Made by a program: the position numbers and the translations under genes. Of a DNA stretch of 64,000 nt, positions 6,366 through 16,484 are shown one piece after another. This DNA comes from Glaciecola sp. XM2 (lineage in GTDB: Bacteria > Pseudomonadota > Gammaproteobacteria > Enterobacterales > Alteromonadaceae), in NCBI RefSeq assembly GCF_018595715.1, contig NZ_JAHEOJ010000014.1, positions 1-64,000 on the forward strand, read 5' to 3'. The notes beneath the pieces are model-generated. The model worked only from the letters and a program-made list of their open reading frames with translations. It ran no database searches and was not told the DNA's origin. Numbering within the stretch: position 1 is the stretch's first letter; every line of letters starts with the position of its first letter.

Positions 6366-9110
6366 TTAGTAAGTGTAGCGAACGCGAACACCGAATGTTC
6401 TAGGACGCGTAAAGAAGCGTGTGTTATCAAACTGCGTAATGATGGTCGCTGCAGTGCGCACTTCATTAAACAAATTGTTGGCATAGGCTTCAAAACGTAA
6501 TGCACCGTCACCGTGTGAGTAACCAATACCAGCATCAGCTGTCCAGTATGCATCTACGCTGTCGTCTAGGCGACGACGAGGATTGTCTGGATTCTGATAA
6601 TCTACGCTGTTGAAAATGGTGAGGAACTGCTCGTCGCGCCAACCTGCAGAGACCACATAATCAATCGTACCTGAATCGATATCAAACACCTGACTCAAGG
6701 TCGCATTTAACTGGAAGCGCGGAGTGCGAGGTAAGCGATTTCCATCAATTGACTGGAATACTGCTTCGTCAGGCGCAACATCTGCTTGGAAACGAGAGTC
6801 TTGTATGTCTTGACTGTCTTCAATTTCTGCTTCTAACCAAAGCGCTGTCCATTTGAAGTTGATGTCATAGGGTAGTTCAAATTTTCCATCAAACTGCATG
6901 CCGTAAATGGCTGAGTCGGCAGCATTGAAGCTAAACGATACAACCAATGCGCCAGGTGTTGCATCTAGCGGATCTGCTGGTGCACCTGAGTTAAATTCTA
7001 ATGCTTGTTCAACCGAGAGAAGATTGGTAAAAACCTGATCACGGTAGTCATTGTAAAAAGCAGAGAAGTTAAAGGTAGTAGGGATATCACCTAAATCAAA
7101 CTCGTTTTTAGAGCCAAACTCAAACAACGTGACGCTCTCTTCACGATAGGTAGGTGCTAGCGTGATGCCTGTTGTAGGGTCGCTGAAAGTATCGTTGAAG
7201 CCACCGGCTTTATGACCTGTAGCAATCAAGCCATAAACTAATTGATCGTTGTTTATGTCATGTTCTAAACGGATACGCCAATCAACAAACGAATTGTCGA
7301 TGCGACCGTCTTGTACCGTAATAGAATTATTTGGTGAGATTGGAACGGCAAATGAATGTGTTCCATCAGCATTACAAATCAGACTATCGGTAACGTCTGA
7401 ATCAGTGCATGCTGGACGCACATCGGCGCCACCTGGGGTGATGCCATTTGCAAAAATGTCATCAAGGGTGTCGCGTTGACCAAACTGGGCAATACCATCA
7501 AAGTAGAATGCTAAGAATTCTTCATCTGAAACTGCGCCACTTCCGTCAAGATCGGGATCGTAAATAGTACGGTCAAAGCCCGCGAAGGCAAACCCTTCTG
7601 TGCCCACACGAGCACCCATACAACAACCGAAAGTGTTACCTGTGTTTACATCAAACCCGCCTAACGCAAACGCATAGCGAGCGTTTACGCCTTGTCGAGT
7701 TTTGGTATCTTTCGTATAGCGTAAGCCTAACGTTAAACGTGTGTCGGCGCTAAACTCGTATGTCGCATCGCCATAAATAGAGAACGAATCGGTATCGGTG
7801 TTAGGCTGATTAAACTCAGCACCTTGGAAGAAACCACCGCGGTCTCCCGCTGATGCTAAAAACGTTTGTTGACGCTCATCAAATAAGAAAATACCTGCGC
7901 TGTAGGTAAGGCGACTCATGTCGTCGTCAGATAGCAAACGTAACTCGTGAATGATTGATTCAGAATCTGTTAGGAACTGAAAACGAGAGAAGTCATCTAA
8001 TGCTTGGTCAAGCGGTTGAAGCGCTTCGAATACGCCAGGGAAATCTGGCGATAGAGGCGTAGCTGCCTGATAATCATAAATCAGATCACGATAACTTCCG
8101 TTATATTCAAGAATCGCTTCGCCTAAGTCCCAAGATATCTCAACTTTAAAGCCATCATGTATCGTATCTTGAATTGGCGTAAAGCCACGACCAACAACGT
8201 CTCTAGGGTCTTCAATATCGTCAGGATCAATGCCTAAGCCTAAAGGAAGTGCATAGTTTGTACCGGTATAGCCGGTGCCTTGCTCGCGCGCAAAGTCATA
8301 AGAGAAATAGATACTTAAGTCGTCTGTTGCCTCATACAAAGCTTGAAAACGCAGGCCTAAATTATCGGCAGCCTCAGCAAGCTCTAAATCTAAGGGACCA
8401 ACATCGTTATAATATGAATCATGGTCTACCTTAGTACCAGCAATACGAAATGCGAGACGCTCGTTAACCGGAATATTTAACGCGCCAGAAAAAGAACGCT
8501 GGTCGTAGTTACCAAGCTCTACTTCTGCACTTCCGTTCCATTGATCAATAGCTGGACGCCACGGAATAATATTAACAGAACCAGCAGTTGCGTTACGGCC
8601 TCGAAGTGTACCTTGAGGACCGACGTTTACTTCCACTCGTGCAATATCGAAGAACGCGGAACCAATCCCAGACGGGCGAGGGATATATACGCCATCTAAG
8701 TGAGTCGCTGCTGCCGGGTCGCCAAGCTCAGTATTGTTTGAACTACCAATACCACGTATCCATACTTCTACATTACCTTGGTTATTACCGATTTCTAGCC
8801 CCGGAATAGACTCAGCGATATCAGTGATGTCTTGAATACCTTGAGATTTCAAGTCCTCGCCTGAAAAGGCAAATGCAGTACCTGCTAAGTCTTGAATATC
8901 TTGGGAACGGCGTTCTACCGTGACCTGAATACGCTCAACCTCTGCTTCTTTCTTTTCTTGCGTTTCTTCTTCTTGTGCATGCAAGGCTGTGCTCGTGAAA
9001 GACGTCAACGCTGCGAGCGCTATCGCTGTGCATACTCTGTTTGTTTTCTTATAGTGTACGTTCATAAGACTTTGTCCCGATACGTTTACTTTGTTGTTGT
9101 GATGTTTCAT
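6366..9110 (-). CDS. TonB-dependent receptor for beta-glucan oligosaccharides
   Basis: A 914-residue outer-membrane receptor. A signal peptide ends near TALHAQ (about residue 46). The plug domain covers about 55-170 (RSQDIQDLAGTAFAFSGED, then VWIRGIGSSNN) and a beta-barrel follows, ending in an aromatic-final strand (RVRYTY). It moves glycans across the outer membrane with TonB energy. An EF-hand-like loop, D520-x-D-G-S-G-x-V-x-x-E-E531, lies in an extracellular loop region and may bind calcium. The gene starts 11 bases after the GH16 stop and uses AAGGAA at the end of that gene as its ribosome binding site. No SusD homologue is nearby, as expected for Proteobacteria. Confidence 0.92.
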   Translation of the reverse strand: MKHHNNKVNVSGQSLMNVHYKKTNRVCTAIALAALTSFTSTALHAQEEETQEKKEAEVERIQVTVERRSQDIQDLAGTAFAFSGEDLKSQGIQDITDIAESIPGLEIGNNQGNVEVWIRGIGSSNNTELGDPAAATHLDGVYIPRPSGIGSAFFDIARVEVNVGPQGTLRGRNATAGSVNIIPWRPAIDQWNGSAEVELGNYDQRSFSGALNIPVNERLAFRIAGTKVDHDSYYNDVGPLDLELAEAADNLGLRFQALYEATDDLSIYFSYDFAREQGTGYTGTNYALPLGLGIDPDDIEDPRDVVGRGFTPIQDTIHDGFKVEISWDLGEAILEYNGSYRDLIYDYQAATPLSPDFPGVFEALQPLDQALDDFSRFQFLTDSESIIHELRLLSDDDMSRLTYSAGIFLFDERQQTFLASAGDRGGFFQGAEFNQPNTDTDSFSIYGDATYEFSADTRLTLGLRYTKDTKTRQGVNARYAFALGGFDVNTGNTFGCCMGARVGTEGFAFAGFDRTIYDPDLDGSGAVSDEEFLAFYFDGIAQFGQRDTLDDIFANGITPGGADVRPACTDSDVTDSLICNADGTHSFAVPISPNNSITVQDGRIDNSFVDWRIRLEHDINNDQLVYGLIATGHKAGGFNDTFSDPTTGITLAPTYREESVTLFEFGSKNEFDLGDIPTTFNFSAFYNDYRDQVFTNLLSVEQALEFNSGAPADPLDATPGALVVSFSFNAADSAIYGMQFDGKFELPYDINFKWTALWLEAEIEDSQDIQDSRFQADVAPDEAVFQSIDGNRLPRTPRFQLNATLSQVFDIDSGTIDYVVSAGWRDEQFLTIFNSVDYQNPDNPRRRLDDSVDAYWTADAGIGYSHGDGALRFEAYANNLFNEVRTAATIITQFDNTRFFTRPRTFGVRVRYTY

Positions 9111-9121
9111 TGGTAATTTCC

Positions 9122-12100
9122 TTATTCTGCCCGAGACATATCTACGTTGTCGTAGTAAATGCCGCTAGGGTTAAAGGCGGTAGCACTATTGGAAAAGCCA
9201 AATTGGAGTATATGGCCATCTAGATTTTCACCTAGCGCTAGTTCGAGCGAAAACCTTGCCCAATCGGTATTGCTGACATCAGTCATATCGAGCCTAACTT
9301 CGGCACTAATACCAAAACTGTTGTTAGGGTCGAGCGTGCGAATAAAGGCAAATGCCGTAGTCGGTGCTTCTATTCCACCGGTGGATGGCGCTTTTGCGTC
9401 AAAGGCGAAGGTATATGTACCAGCTGCAGATGCCGGGAAGGTACGTTCTTGGAAGGTAAGAGCCTCAATTAGAAAGCCATTGCCATGGTCAACATTCCCA
9501 TAATCGCTAAACGCGTTTAGATATTGCGTACCTTGGTCAGGACCTTCTTCACCCGATGCAATTTGTGAAATGTTGCCTGTGCCGTTCGGCGATGGGAAAG
9601 GGCCGTAACCATAGGCAAAGTCGCCAGCGCTATTAAATACGGCAACAAAGCTATTCCATCCGTCACCAATTTCACCAGCTGAAGCATCGAGGCCTTCAAA
9701 GTTACCCGTATAACTAATGCCTCCAGTTGAAACATTGAAACCAACATTATCAAAGACAATACCAGAAGCCGCGAAGCCAGTGGTTCGGTTAGAGAAACCA
9801 AATTCTAACAATTGTCCAGCCATCGTCTCGCCGTTAATTGCGAAATCTACCGAGTACGTTTGCCATTCAGTGCTAGTAATCATCGAAAGATCAATTTCTA
9901 CGCGGCCCGTGGTAGCAAAACCATTGGCAGGGTCAAGTGTCTGTACATAGGCCTTAGCAGTGGTTGGCGATTCAATCGCTCCAGCATCTGGCGCACGTGC
10001 GTCAAATCTAAAGGTATACACACCATTATCATTTGCAGTAAGCGTTACTTGCTGGAACGTTGCTGCTTCAATAAACAAGCCATTATTATGGTCTGCATTG
10101 TTGTAATCATTGAACAAAACAAGCTGTCTTTCACCTTGAGCATCGCCACCTTGGTCAGTAGTAATGTTCGCAAAAGCTACATCGCTCAATGGTGTCGCAA
10201 ACGGAGCACCGTAGTTATATACAAAGTCTCCTGCAGCATTAAATACCGTACCAAAGCTTTGCCAGTTACCACCTAACGTTCCACCTTCAGGGTCAACCCC
10301 TTCAAAATCAGCAAAGAATTGAAGTGGAGGCGTCTCCATTTCTTCAATATCAGTTGTAGGCTCCCAACGCACATTGTCGATTGAAAATACCGCAGTGGCA
10401 TTTACATCTGTTGTGGCAAGAACTAAGCCTGCGCTTACCGAAGCGGTGTTCAAACCACTTCCAATAAGCTGAGCCAGAGGGATTTCAATTTCAATCCACT
10501 CGCCTTCAGCAGGGCTGCCAAGGTCTTGTGGTCCGCTTGTACAAGGGAAGACACAGTCAATTTGCATTGTAATGGTATTGGTATCACTACCAATGTCTGT
10601 CACGAATAAATCGAACACAACCGCACCGTTGTTGTAGCTCGATAAATCAATAGGGTCGGTTGCAATAAACCATACGCCATTTTCGCCATCACCATTAAAT
10701 GTGATTTCGATGACTTGGTCACGAGCTGCGTCAGCATCGGTAATGATTTCCCACTCGATTTTGTTTACACCGTCTGGGTTGGTGCCATCGGTGTAGGTTG
10801 CAAAGCCTGAGCCGCTGTCAACAGCACCAATTCCAAAGTCAAACAAAGGGTCTACGCTATCGATAAAGACGTTTTGAGGCACAGTAGTAACGCTAACGAT
10901 TCCGCAAGGGCGAGACTGAGGAGCCCCACATAACCAGCGGATGTTATCAAACTGCATGCGAGCAGCACCGCCAACAGGCTCTAGTATGATTAGGTTGACT
11001 ACTTCTTCAATATTAAGCGGGTTTCCACCGAATGCACCACGATTACCCTGGATAACGTCGCTTAACGCCAACGAAACTGTCGTCCACTGGTCTAATGCGA
11101 TATCGGTTAACGGAACCTGGACGAATCCAACGTCAGGGAAGCCACTATCTACGCCAACCTGAAGGGCTGTAGCGGTTGTATTTGCGCTATCTACGAATAC
11201 TTCAAACTTCAATTCACCACCGAAGAATTCATTGTCATTTGCGTTACCCACGCCAAATAGCTCAAATGTTCCGCCAGCTAAATCGTTAATTTGAATATTG
11301 CCGCCGCCGGTTGTTTCTATTTCAATAACCAACCCGCGATCTGCATCGCTCGATTCAACTTCTTCAACGGTTAATGCACCGCTGTTGTCGAATACACCTA
11401 TGTTAAGCTGACGCTCACTATTGCTATCAGGGAAAAGTGCACCTGTGCCGTTGTTATAGAGGTTGAACTCGGTAATCACTACATCTTGAGGAGGAGGAGT
11501 GCCATCACCACCTTGGGTGATAATGAACGGGTCTACCTGGTCAATGCTGTTTTCACACCCTAGGCCGTCACTTACTGGGGCTAGAGGACATTGATATACT
11601 CGCACATAGTCAACTAGCATTTGGCCGGGGAATACGTCAGTATCGTTTGGGTTAGGAGTACCCGTTGGGTTACCCCCAACTGCAAGGTTTAGAATGATGT
11701 GCTGGTTTTCGTTAAATGGTGCGTCTTCTGCGCCAGATACAAAACCGTTTAACTGGTTCTCAAAATAATAGTTCCAATATGTTTCACGGCTCACCGTAAA
11801 ATAATGTTCCCCGTTAACAAACCAACGAATACGCTGAGAGTCCCACTCTACCGCGTATTGATTGAAGCCTTCGCTCGGGTCAATGTCGAAGTTTTTACCT
11901 ACCCGCTCATTTAACGGGAAGCGCTGGCCAAAATGCACGGTGCCTGCAATAAACGGTGTCGCTTGTCCAAACGACTCCATGATATCTATTTCGCCGCGTG
12001 CAGCCCAGACACCAAATGGAGATGGGTCGCTGCCTAAAGTCCAAAACGCTGGCCACATACCCAAACCTGCTGGCGTTTGAATGCTTGCTTCAATGCGTCC

Positions 12101-12490
12101 GTAGGTAAAGTCAAAAAGACCTTGTGTGCGCAAGCGCCCGGAGGTGAAATCAAAGTCCGGATCAGGAGAGTCGCCAGCGCGGGCTTCAATTACTAAAAGA
12201 CCGTCCTCTACCGAGATATTATCGGCGGTGTAGTATTGGCGCTCGTTGTTGCCCCAACCGCCAGGTAGGCCAACGGACGAACCATCGCCCAATTGAATTT
12301 CCCACTTGGTGAGGTCAACCGCATTGCCATCAAATTCGTCTGCCCATACAAGTTCGTATGCAGCCGACGTTGGGGCAGGCGGGTTTTCGAGTGTGCCGCC
12401 GATGGCTTCATCATCGTTTTGACACCCGCTTAGGGTTAGGGTGGCGCCTGTAGCTATTGCTATCAACGCCCATTTGTTGTGTATGGTCAT
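9122..12490 (-). CDS. Multimodular GH16 beta-glucanase lipoprotein
   Basis: An 1122-residue lipoprotein with lipobox LSGC (Cys23), so it is membrane anchored, probably on the outer membrane. A GH16 catalytic domain spans about 45-303 with the motif E167-I-D169-I-M-E172, nucleophile and acid/base of laminarinase-type enzymes. Two different beta-sandwich modules follow (about 335-520 and 535-725, each with DNIRW near its end). Two related modules of about 190 residues come last (about 735-920 and 925-1122). All four look like carbohydrate-binding domains. It is the first gene of a minus-strand operon with the TonB receptor. It is expected to cut beta-1,3- or mixed-linkage glucan at the cell surface. 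Confidence 0.9.
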   Translation of the reverse strand: MTIHNKWALIAIATGATLTLSGCQNDDEAIGGTLENPPAPTSAAYELVWADEFDGNAVDLTKWEIQLGDGSSVGLPGGWGNNERQYYTADNISVEDGLLVIEARAGDSPDPDFDFTSGRLRTQGLFDFTYGRIEASIQTPAGLGMWPAFWTLGSDPSPFGVWAARGEIDIMESFGQATPFIAGTVHFGQRFPLNERVGKNFDIDPSEGFNQYAVEWDSQRIRWFVNGEHYFTVSRETYWNYYFENQLNGFVSGAEDAPFNENQHIILNLAVGGNPTGTPNPNDTDVFPGQMLVDYVRVYQCPLAPVSDGLGCENSIDQVDPFIITQGGDGTPPPQDVVITEFNLYNNGTGALFPDSNSERQLNIGVFDNSGALTVEEVESSDADRGLVIEIETTGGGNIQINDLAGGTFELFGVGNANDNEFFGGELKFEVFVDSANTTATALQVGVDSGFPDVGFVQVPLTDIALDQWTTVSLALSDVIQGNRGAFGGNPLNIEEVVNLIILEPVGGAARMQFDNIRWLCGAPQSRPCGIVSVTTVPQNVFIDSVDPLFDFGIGAVDSGSGFATYTDGTNPDGVNKIEWEIITDADAARDQVIEITFNGDGENGVWFIATDPIDLSSYNNGAVVFDLFVTDIGSDTNTITMQIDCVFPCTSGPQDLGSPAEGEWIEIEIPLAQLIGSGLNTASVSAGLVLATTDVNATAVFSIDNVRWEPTTDIEEMETPPLQFFADFEGVDPEGGTLGGNWQSFGTVFNAAGDFVYNYGAPFATPLSDVAFANITTDQGGDAQGERQLVLFNDYNNADHNNGLFIEAATFQQVTLTANDNGVYTFRFDARAPDAGAIESPTTAKAYVQTLDPANGFATTGRVEIDLSMITSTEWQTYSVDFAINGETMAGQLLEFGFSNRTTGFAASGIVFDNVGFNVSTGGISYTGNFEGLDASAGEIGDGWNSFVAVFNSAGDFAYGYGPFPSPNGTGNISQIASGEEGPDQGTQYLNAFSDYGNVDHGNGFLIEALTFQERTFPASAAGTYTFAFDAKAPSTGGIEAPTTAFAFIRTLDPNNSFGISAEVRLDMTDVSNTDWARFSLELALGENLDGHILQFGFSNSATAFNPSGIYYDNVDMSRAE

Positions 12491-13156
12491 ACGGCATTTC
12501 TCCCGGTTAACTTGATGTTCTCGTTATTTTTGTTAATTTAACGATAAGCACGTCCTGATGATTCGCCTTATCGATTTCCTAAATCATTCGCGAGCATTGT
12601 AAAAATACTTTGCCGCTTTTTGCTCTTGCATCAACCAGTCTTACCTAAGTTCACAATAAGACGAGACTCTTCCATTTGCATCCCGCACAAAGATTGCTTT
12701 TCATTCTGCAATCGTATTGCCACTGTTAGCAATATGTAAACAAAATGTAACCGGCTCAGTATTACATGTTGCGATAATAAATTAATGATAATAAAATGTA
12801 AACGCTTACATTTAGTATTTAATGTTTACTTGCTTGCGGTTAGAGGTTGCCCGCAACAAGCTAATGCACTGTAATAAATAAGGTTTTAGGTATTTACAGG
12901 TGATTATTAACGTTTTGTAAAAATACATGTACAACAATTTGTTAACTTATTTACCAATAAAGTGCAGGATTTAAACTGTTTGTCGGCGATTTTTTACTTT
13001 AACAGGGTTAACAGCAAAGCGACGTTCGGGATATTAGTGCAAATTGACGTTGTCCTGACAAAGGATATAAAACTTCAGTGTGTTGCTCCAAACATGTGTA
13101 ATAATAATTACGCAACTGATGTAATAAGTTATTAAAGTAAAAGAGAGTTAATTGTT
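12491..13156. promoter_or_regulatory. Divergent PUL promoter region
   Basis: A 666-bp gene-free, AT-rich stretch between the GH16 operon (minus) and the LacI regulator gene (plus). It contains the LacI-type operator at 12795-12812, a spaced inverted pair TCGTTA/TAACGA around 12514-12535, and a 13-bp palindrome TAATAAGTTATTA at 13122-13134 just before the regulator gene. I see no small gene in it. Confidence 0.6.
12795..12812. promoter_or_regulatory. LacI-family operator (copy 1)
   Basis: AATGTAAACGCTTACATT has perfect 7-bp arms AATGTAA/TTACATT and the central CG typical of LacI/PurR-family operators. It lies between the GH16 operon and the lacI-type gene and differs at two positions from copy 2 at 31530. 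It is likely bound by the regulator encoded at 13157. Confidence 0.75.
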
Positions 13157-14158
13157 TTGAGTACTATCAAACAGGTGTCTGAAATGGCTGGCGTATCATC
13201 GGCAACTGTTTCTAGAGTGATAAATAGTCCAGAGTCAGTGAGAGAAGCAACGCGTAGCAAGGTTACTCATGCTATGAAGGCGCTACAATACAGACACAAC
13301 GGCATCGCAGCATCGTTAGCTTCGAGTAAAAGCAATACCGTTGGGTATGTGGTCCCAGAACTACACGGCTTCTTTTTTGGTAGCATGATGTCTGGGACTG
13401 AAGCGGTTTTACGTAAAGCAAATAAGCACATGTATGTCGCGGCGGGCCACAGTAACGTGACTGAAGAGCAAGACGCTATCGATTATTTGCTTGCACGTCG
13501 ATGCGACGCGCTTATCCTACACGTAGAGGCCGTTAGCGACGAATATCTTATTGCACTAGCAGCGCAAAATATTCCATTTGTTGTGGTAAACCGATTTATC
13601 AAAGAGATTGGAGAGCGATGCGTTGCGCTTGATAATGAGTTAGGCGGACTTTTGGCGACCCAAGCCCTTGTTCAAGCGGGCCATGAGCATATTGCTTATA
13701 TTGCAGGTTCATTATGGAAAGCAGATGGTCAGGCGCGTCTGAATGGGCATAAACGCGCACTCGCTCAAGCTGGGCTTGCTTATGAACCTCTTCTCACTTA
13801 TGAAGGTACCTTTCAAGCTAAAAGTGGTTTGCAAGGGGCTAAATCCCTCTTAGAAACGGGTTTGCCTTTCACGGCCGTTGCTTGTGGTAACGATGAAATG
13901 GCATCGGGGGCAATTGAAGCATTCAGGCAACTCAATTTAGATGTGCCGAACGATATCTCTGTAATTGGTTTTGATAACTTAGAGTTTTGTCATTATTTAT
14001 CACCTCGCCTAAGTACGGTTAACTACCCAACCCAGAGGATTGGCGAGGTTGCTGCGCAGTGGATATTAAACGAGGTTTATCAGAAACGGCACATATCGTT
14101 TGAACATATTATTAGTCCAGAAGTTATTTTACGCGACAGTATTTCTCAACGGGTTTAG
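13157..14158 (+). CDS. LacI-family transcriptional regulator
   Basis: A 333-residue regulator with an N-terminal LacI HTH (TIKQVSEMAGVSSATVSRVIN), a hinge helix region (NGIAASLASSKSN) and a periplasmic-binding-protein-like sensor domain (about 60-333). It starts with TTG at 13157, with AAGAGAG about 10 bases upstream; the TTG start gives the canonical N-terminus. It probably binds a glucan-derived sugar and controls the PUL through the operators at 12795 and 31530. A GH3 gene follows in the same direction after 80 bases. A repressor role is assumed from the family. Confidence 0.9.
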   Translation: MSTIKQVSEMAGVSSATVSRVINSPESVREATRSKVTHAMKALQYRHNGIAASLASSKSNTVGYVVPELHGFFFGSMMSGTEAVLRKANKHMYVAAGHSNVTEEQDAIDYLLARRCDALILHVEAVSDEYLIALAAQNIPFVVVNRFIKEIGERCVALDNELGGLLATQALVQAGHEHIAYIAGSLWKADGQARLNGHKRALAQAGLAYEPLLTYEGTFQAKSGLQGAKSLLETGLPFTAVACGNDEMASGAIEAFRQLNLDVPNDISVIGFDNLEFCHYLSPRLSTVNYPTQRIGEVAAQWILNEVYQKRHISFEHIISPEVILRDSISQRV

Positions 14159-14238
14159 CGTTTACTGTCACTTAAACGATATTCACCGGCTCACTTCAAC
14201 CACTATTTCATCGCTTAAAGCACAAGCAGGGGAACCCT

Positions 14239-16443
14239 ATGTCACACAACACCTATTATGATAAGCATGCTTTGGCAAGGGCTAAGGACTTGTTAGCTGA
14301 CATGACGCTCAGCGAAAAGCTAGGGCAACTGAATCAGTTCTCCGGCGAGGACGGCCATATAAGTGATCATCTTCGCGCTAACATTCAATCCGGTAACGTC
14401 AGTTCGGTAATCAACGAGGTCGATGCGTCGGTAGTCAACGAACTGCAGCGCATTGCGGTGGAGGAATCAAGACTCGGCATTCCGCTTTTGATTGGGCGAG
14501 ACGTGATTCATGGGTTTACCACGGTCTTTCCGATTCCGTTGGGCCAAGCTGCCACGTGGTGCGAGCAAACCATTGAGCAGGGTGCTCGCATCGCCGCATG
14601 TGAGGCCGCGAGTCAAGGCGTAAATTGGACCTTCGCGCCAATGATCGATATCACCCGAGACCCTCGTTGGGGGCGTATCGCCGAAAGTTTGGGTGAAGAC
14701 CCTTTCTTGTGCGCGCGTTTAGGCAGGGCAATGGTAACAGGTTTCCAGGGCACAGACTTACAAGACGCAACTTCGATAGCTGCTTGTGCAAAACACTTTG
14801 CCGGTTATGGATACAGCGAGAGTGGACGCGATTATCACTTTGCAAATATTAGTGAGAATGAACTTAGAAACACCGTATTTCCTCCGTTTAAAATGGCTGC
14901 TGATGCGGGAGTCGCGACATTTATGACGTCTTTTAGCGACCTAAATGGTGTGCCAGCGAGCGGTAACAAATGGTTGATGGATGATGTGCTTAGAAAAGAG
15001 TGGGGCTTTAAAGGTTTTATTGTCAGTGATTGGGCATCTATCGAAGACCTTAGCGTGCATGGATTGACTGAAAATAATGCCCAGTCGGCGCAATTAGCGG
15101 CAAACGCTGGGGTTGATATGGAGATGGTCAGTCGATGCTATGCACAGAATATACCGGCTTTGCTTGAAGCTGGAACAGTTAGGCATTCAGACATTGATGC
15201 AATGGTCACGCGCATACTCTATCTTAAATTTGCGTTAGGTTTATTTGAGAACCCGTATACCGATTCGAGTAAATTTCCCGAGCGCGCTAACCTCGAGCAT
15301 CTAGAAGCTGCCAAACAAGCGGCGATAAAGAGTTGCGTGTTGCTAAAAAACGATGCTCATGTGCTACCCATTAATACCCGCTTAACCAATCACATTGCAG
15401 TCATTGGACCTTTGGCAGATGACAAATACGAGCAACTAGGTACATGGATATTTGATGGGGATGAGCGCTACAGCATTACATGTGCCGAAGCGATGAGAGC
15501 AAAAGTTGGCAATAATGGCCACATTCATTATGCAAAAGGGCTAGATACTTCTAGAACGTTTTCAAACGAGGGGTTTCAAGAAGCGATTGAAGCGGCGCAA
15601 CAGTCTGAGGTAGTGATCATGGTGCTCGGTGAGGAATCCATCTTATCTGGTGAAGCGCACTGTCGGTCAAACATTGACCTGCCTGGTGCACAAAGTGATC
15701 TCTTGGATGAAATTGTCGCATTAGGCAAACCGGTTGTGTTAGTAGTGATGGCGGGACGGCCCCTCACTATCGGTGCGGAAACTGATAAGGTGGACGCCGT
15801 TCTCTATGCTTGGCATCCTGGCACCATGGGCGGGTCGGCCATTGCTGACTTATTATGTGGCGATGCAATGCCGTCTGGAAAATTGCCGGTTACCTTCCCT
15901 AGAGCCGTTGGACAAATTCCATTGTATTATTCACAGAAAATGTCGGGGCGTCCGGTAACACAAGAAAGTTTTGTGCATCAAAATGACATACCGATTAGAG
16001 CGGCACAGACATCTTTAGGTATGGCTTCTAATCATCTCGATGTGCATTTTAGTCCGCTGTATCCGTTTGGTTTTGGTCTTAGCTATGCGAACTTGCAGTA
16101 CTCTGAGGTGATGCTTAGTAGCCAACAAATGTCAGCGCATGAACCTCTGAATGTTTCTGTGGATATTAGTAACGAAAGTGACTTTGATACCGATGAGATA
16201 GTTCAGTTATATATTCGTGATCTGGTTGCAAGTACCACCCGTCCTATCAAGGAATTGAAGGGGTTCAGACGAGTGCATGTAAAGGCAAAAAGCAAAGTGA
16301 ATGTAAGCTTTGAAATCACCGAAGACTTACTGGGTTTTTATGGACAACACAATACGCGCATTACTGAGGCGGGTAAGTTTTATGTATGGATCGCAACTGA
16401 TTCAGCCAGTGGTGAATACAAAGAATTTTCGCTAGTCAAATAA
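14239..16443 (+). CDS. GH3 beta-glucosidase, probably cytoplasmic
   Basis: A 734-residue GH3 enzyme with the N-terminal barrel (1-330), the alpha/beta sandwich (about 350-600) and a C-terminal fibronectin-III-like domain (about 640-734). The KHFAGYG motif is at 185-191 and the nucleophile is D264 in GFIVSDWAS. It resembles BglX in layout but has no signal peptide, so it probably works in the cytoplasm on imported laminari-oligosaccharides, releasing glucose. The start has AGGGGAA upstream. It lies downstream of the LacI gene and probably shares its transcript. Confidence 0.9.
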   Translation: MSHNTYYDKHALARAKDLLADMTLSEKLGQLNQFSGEDGHISDHLRANIQSGNVSSVINEVDASVVNELQRIAVEESRLGIPLLIGRDVIHGFTTVFPIPLGQAATWCEQTIEQGARIAACEAASQGVNWTFAPMIDITRDPRWGRIAESLGEDPFLCARLGRAMVTGFQGTDLQDATSIAACAKHFAGYGYSESGRDYHFANISENELRNTVFPPFKMAADAGVATFMTSFSDLNGVPASGNKWLMDDVLRKEWGFKGFIVSDWASIEDLSVHGLTENNAQSAQLAANAGVDMEMVSRCYAQNIPALLEAGTVRHSDIDAMVTRILYLKFALGLFENPYTDSSKFPERANLEHLEAAKQAAIKSCVLLKNDAHVLPINTRLTNHIAVIGPLADDKYEQLGTWIFDGDERYSITCAEAMRAKVGNNGHIHYAKGLDTSRTFSNEGFQEAIEAAQQSEVVIMVLGEESILSGEAHCRSNIDLPGAQSDLLDEIVALGKPVVLVVMAGRPLTIGAETDKVDAVLYAWHPGTMGGSAIADLLCGDAMPSGKLPVTFPRAVGQIPLYYSQKMSGRPVTQESFVHQNDIPIRAAQTSLGMASNHLDVHFSPLYPFGFGLSYANLQYSEVMLSSQQMSAHEPLNVSVDISNESDFDTDEIVQLYIRDLVASTTRPIKELKGFRRVHVKAKSKVNVSFEITEDLLGFYGQHNTRITEAGKFYVWIATDSASGEYKEFSLVK

Positions 16444-16444
16444 A

Positions 16445-16473
16445 AAGGACACGCAGGTGCGTGTCCTTATGTA
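16445..16473. terminator. Convergent terminator between GH3 and phosphorylase genes
   Basis: AAGGACACGC (16445-16454) and GCGTGTCCTT (16459-16468) form a 10-bp stem with a 4-base loop. The T-run is strong on the minus strand (for the phosphorylase gene) and weak on the plus strand. Confidence 0.75.
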
Positions 16474-16484
16474 AGCACGAACGT

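Noticed and set aside
13097-13112. TGTAATAATAATTACG upstream of the LacI gene as a HexR site
   Set aside because: Arms fit, but the spacer is four bases instead of three, so the half-sites are out of register; left out of the HexR list.
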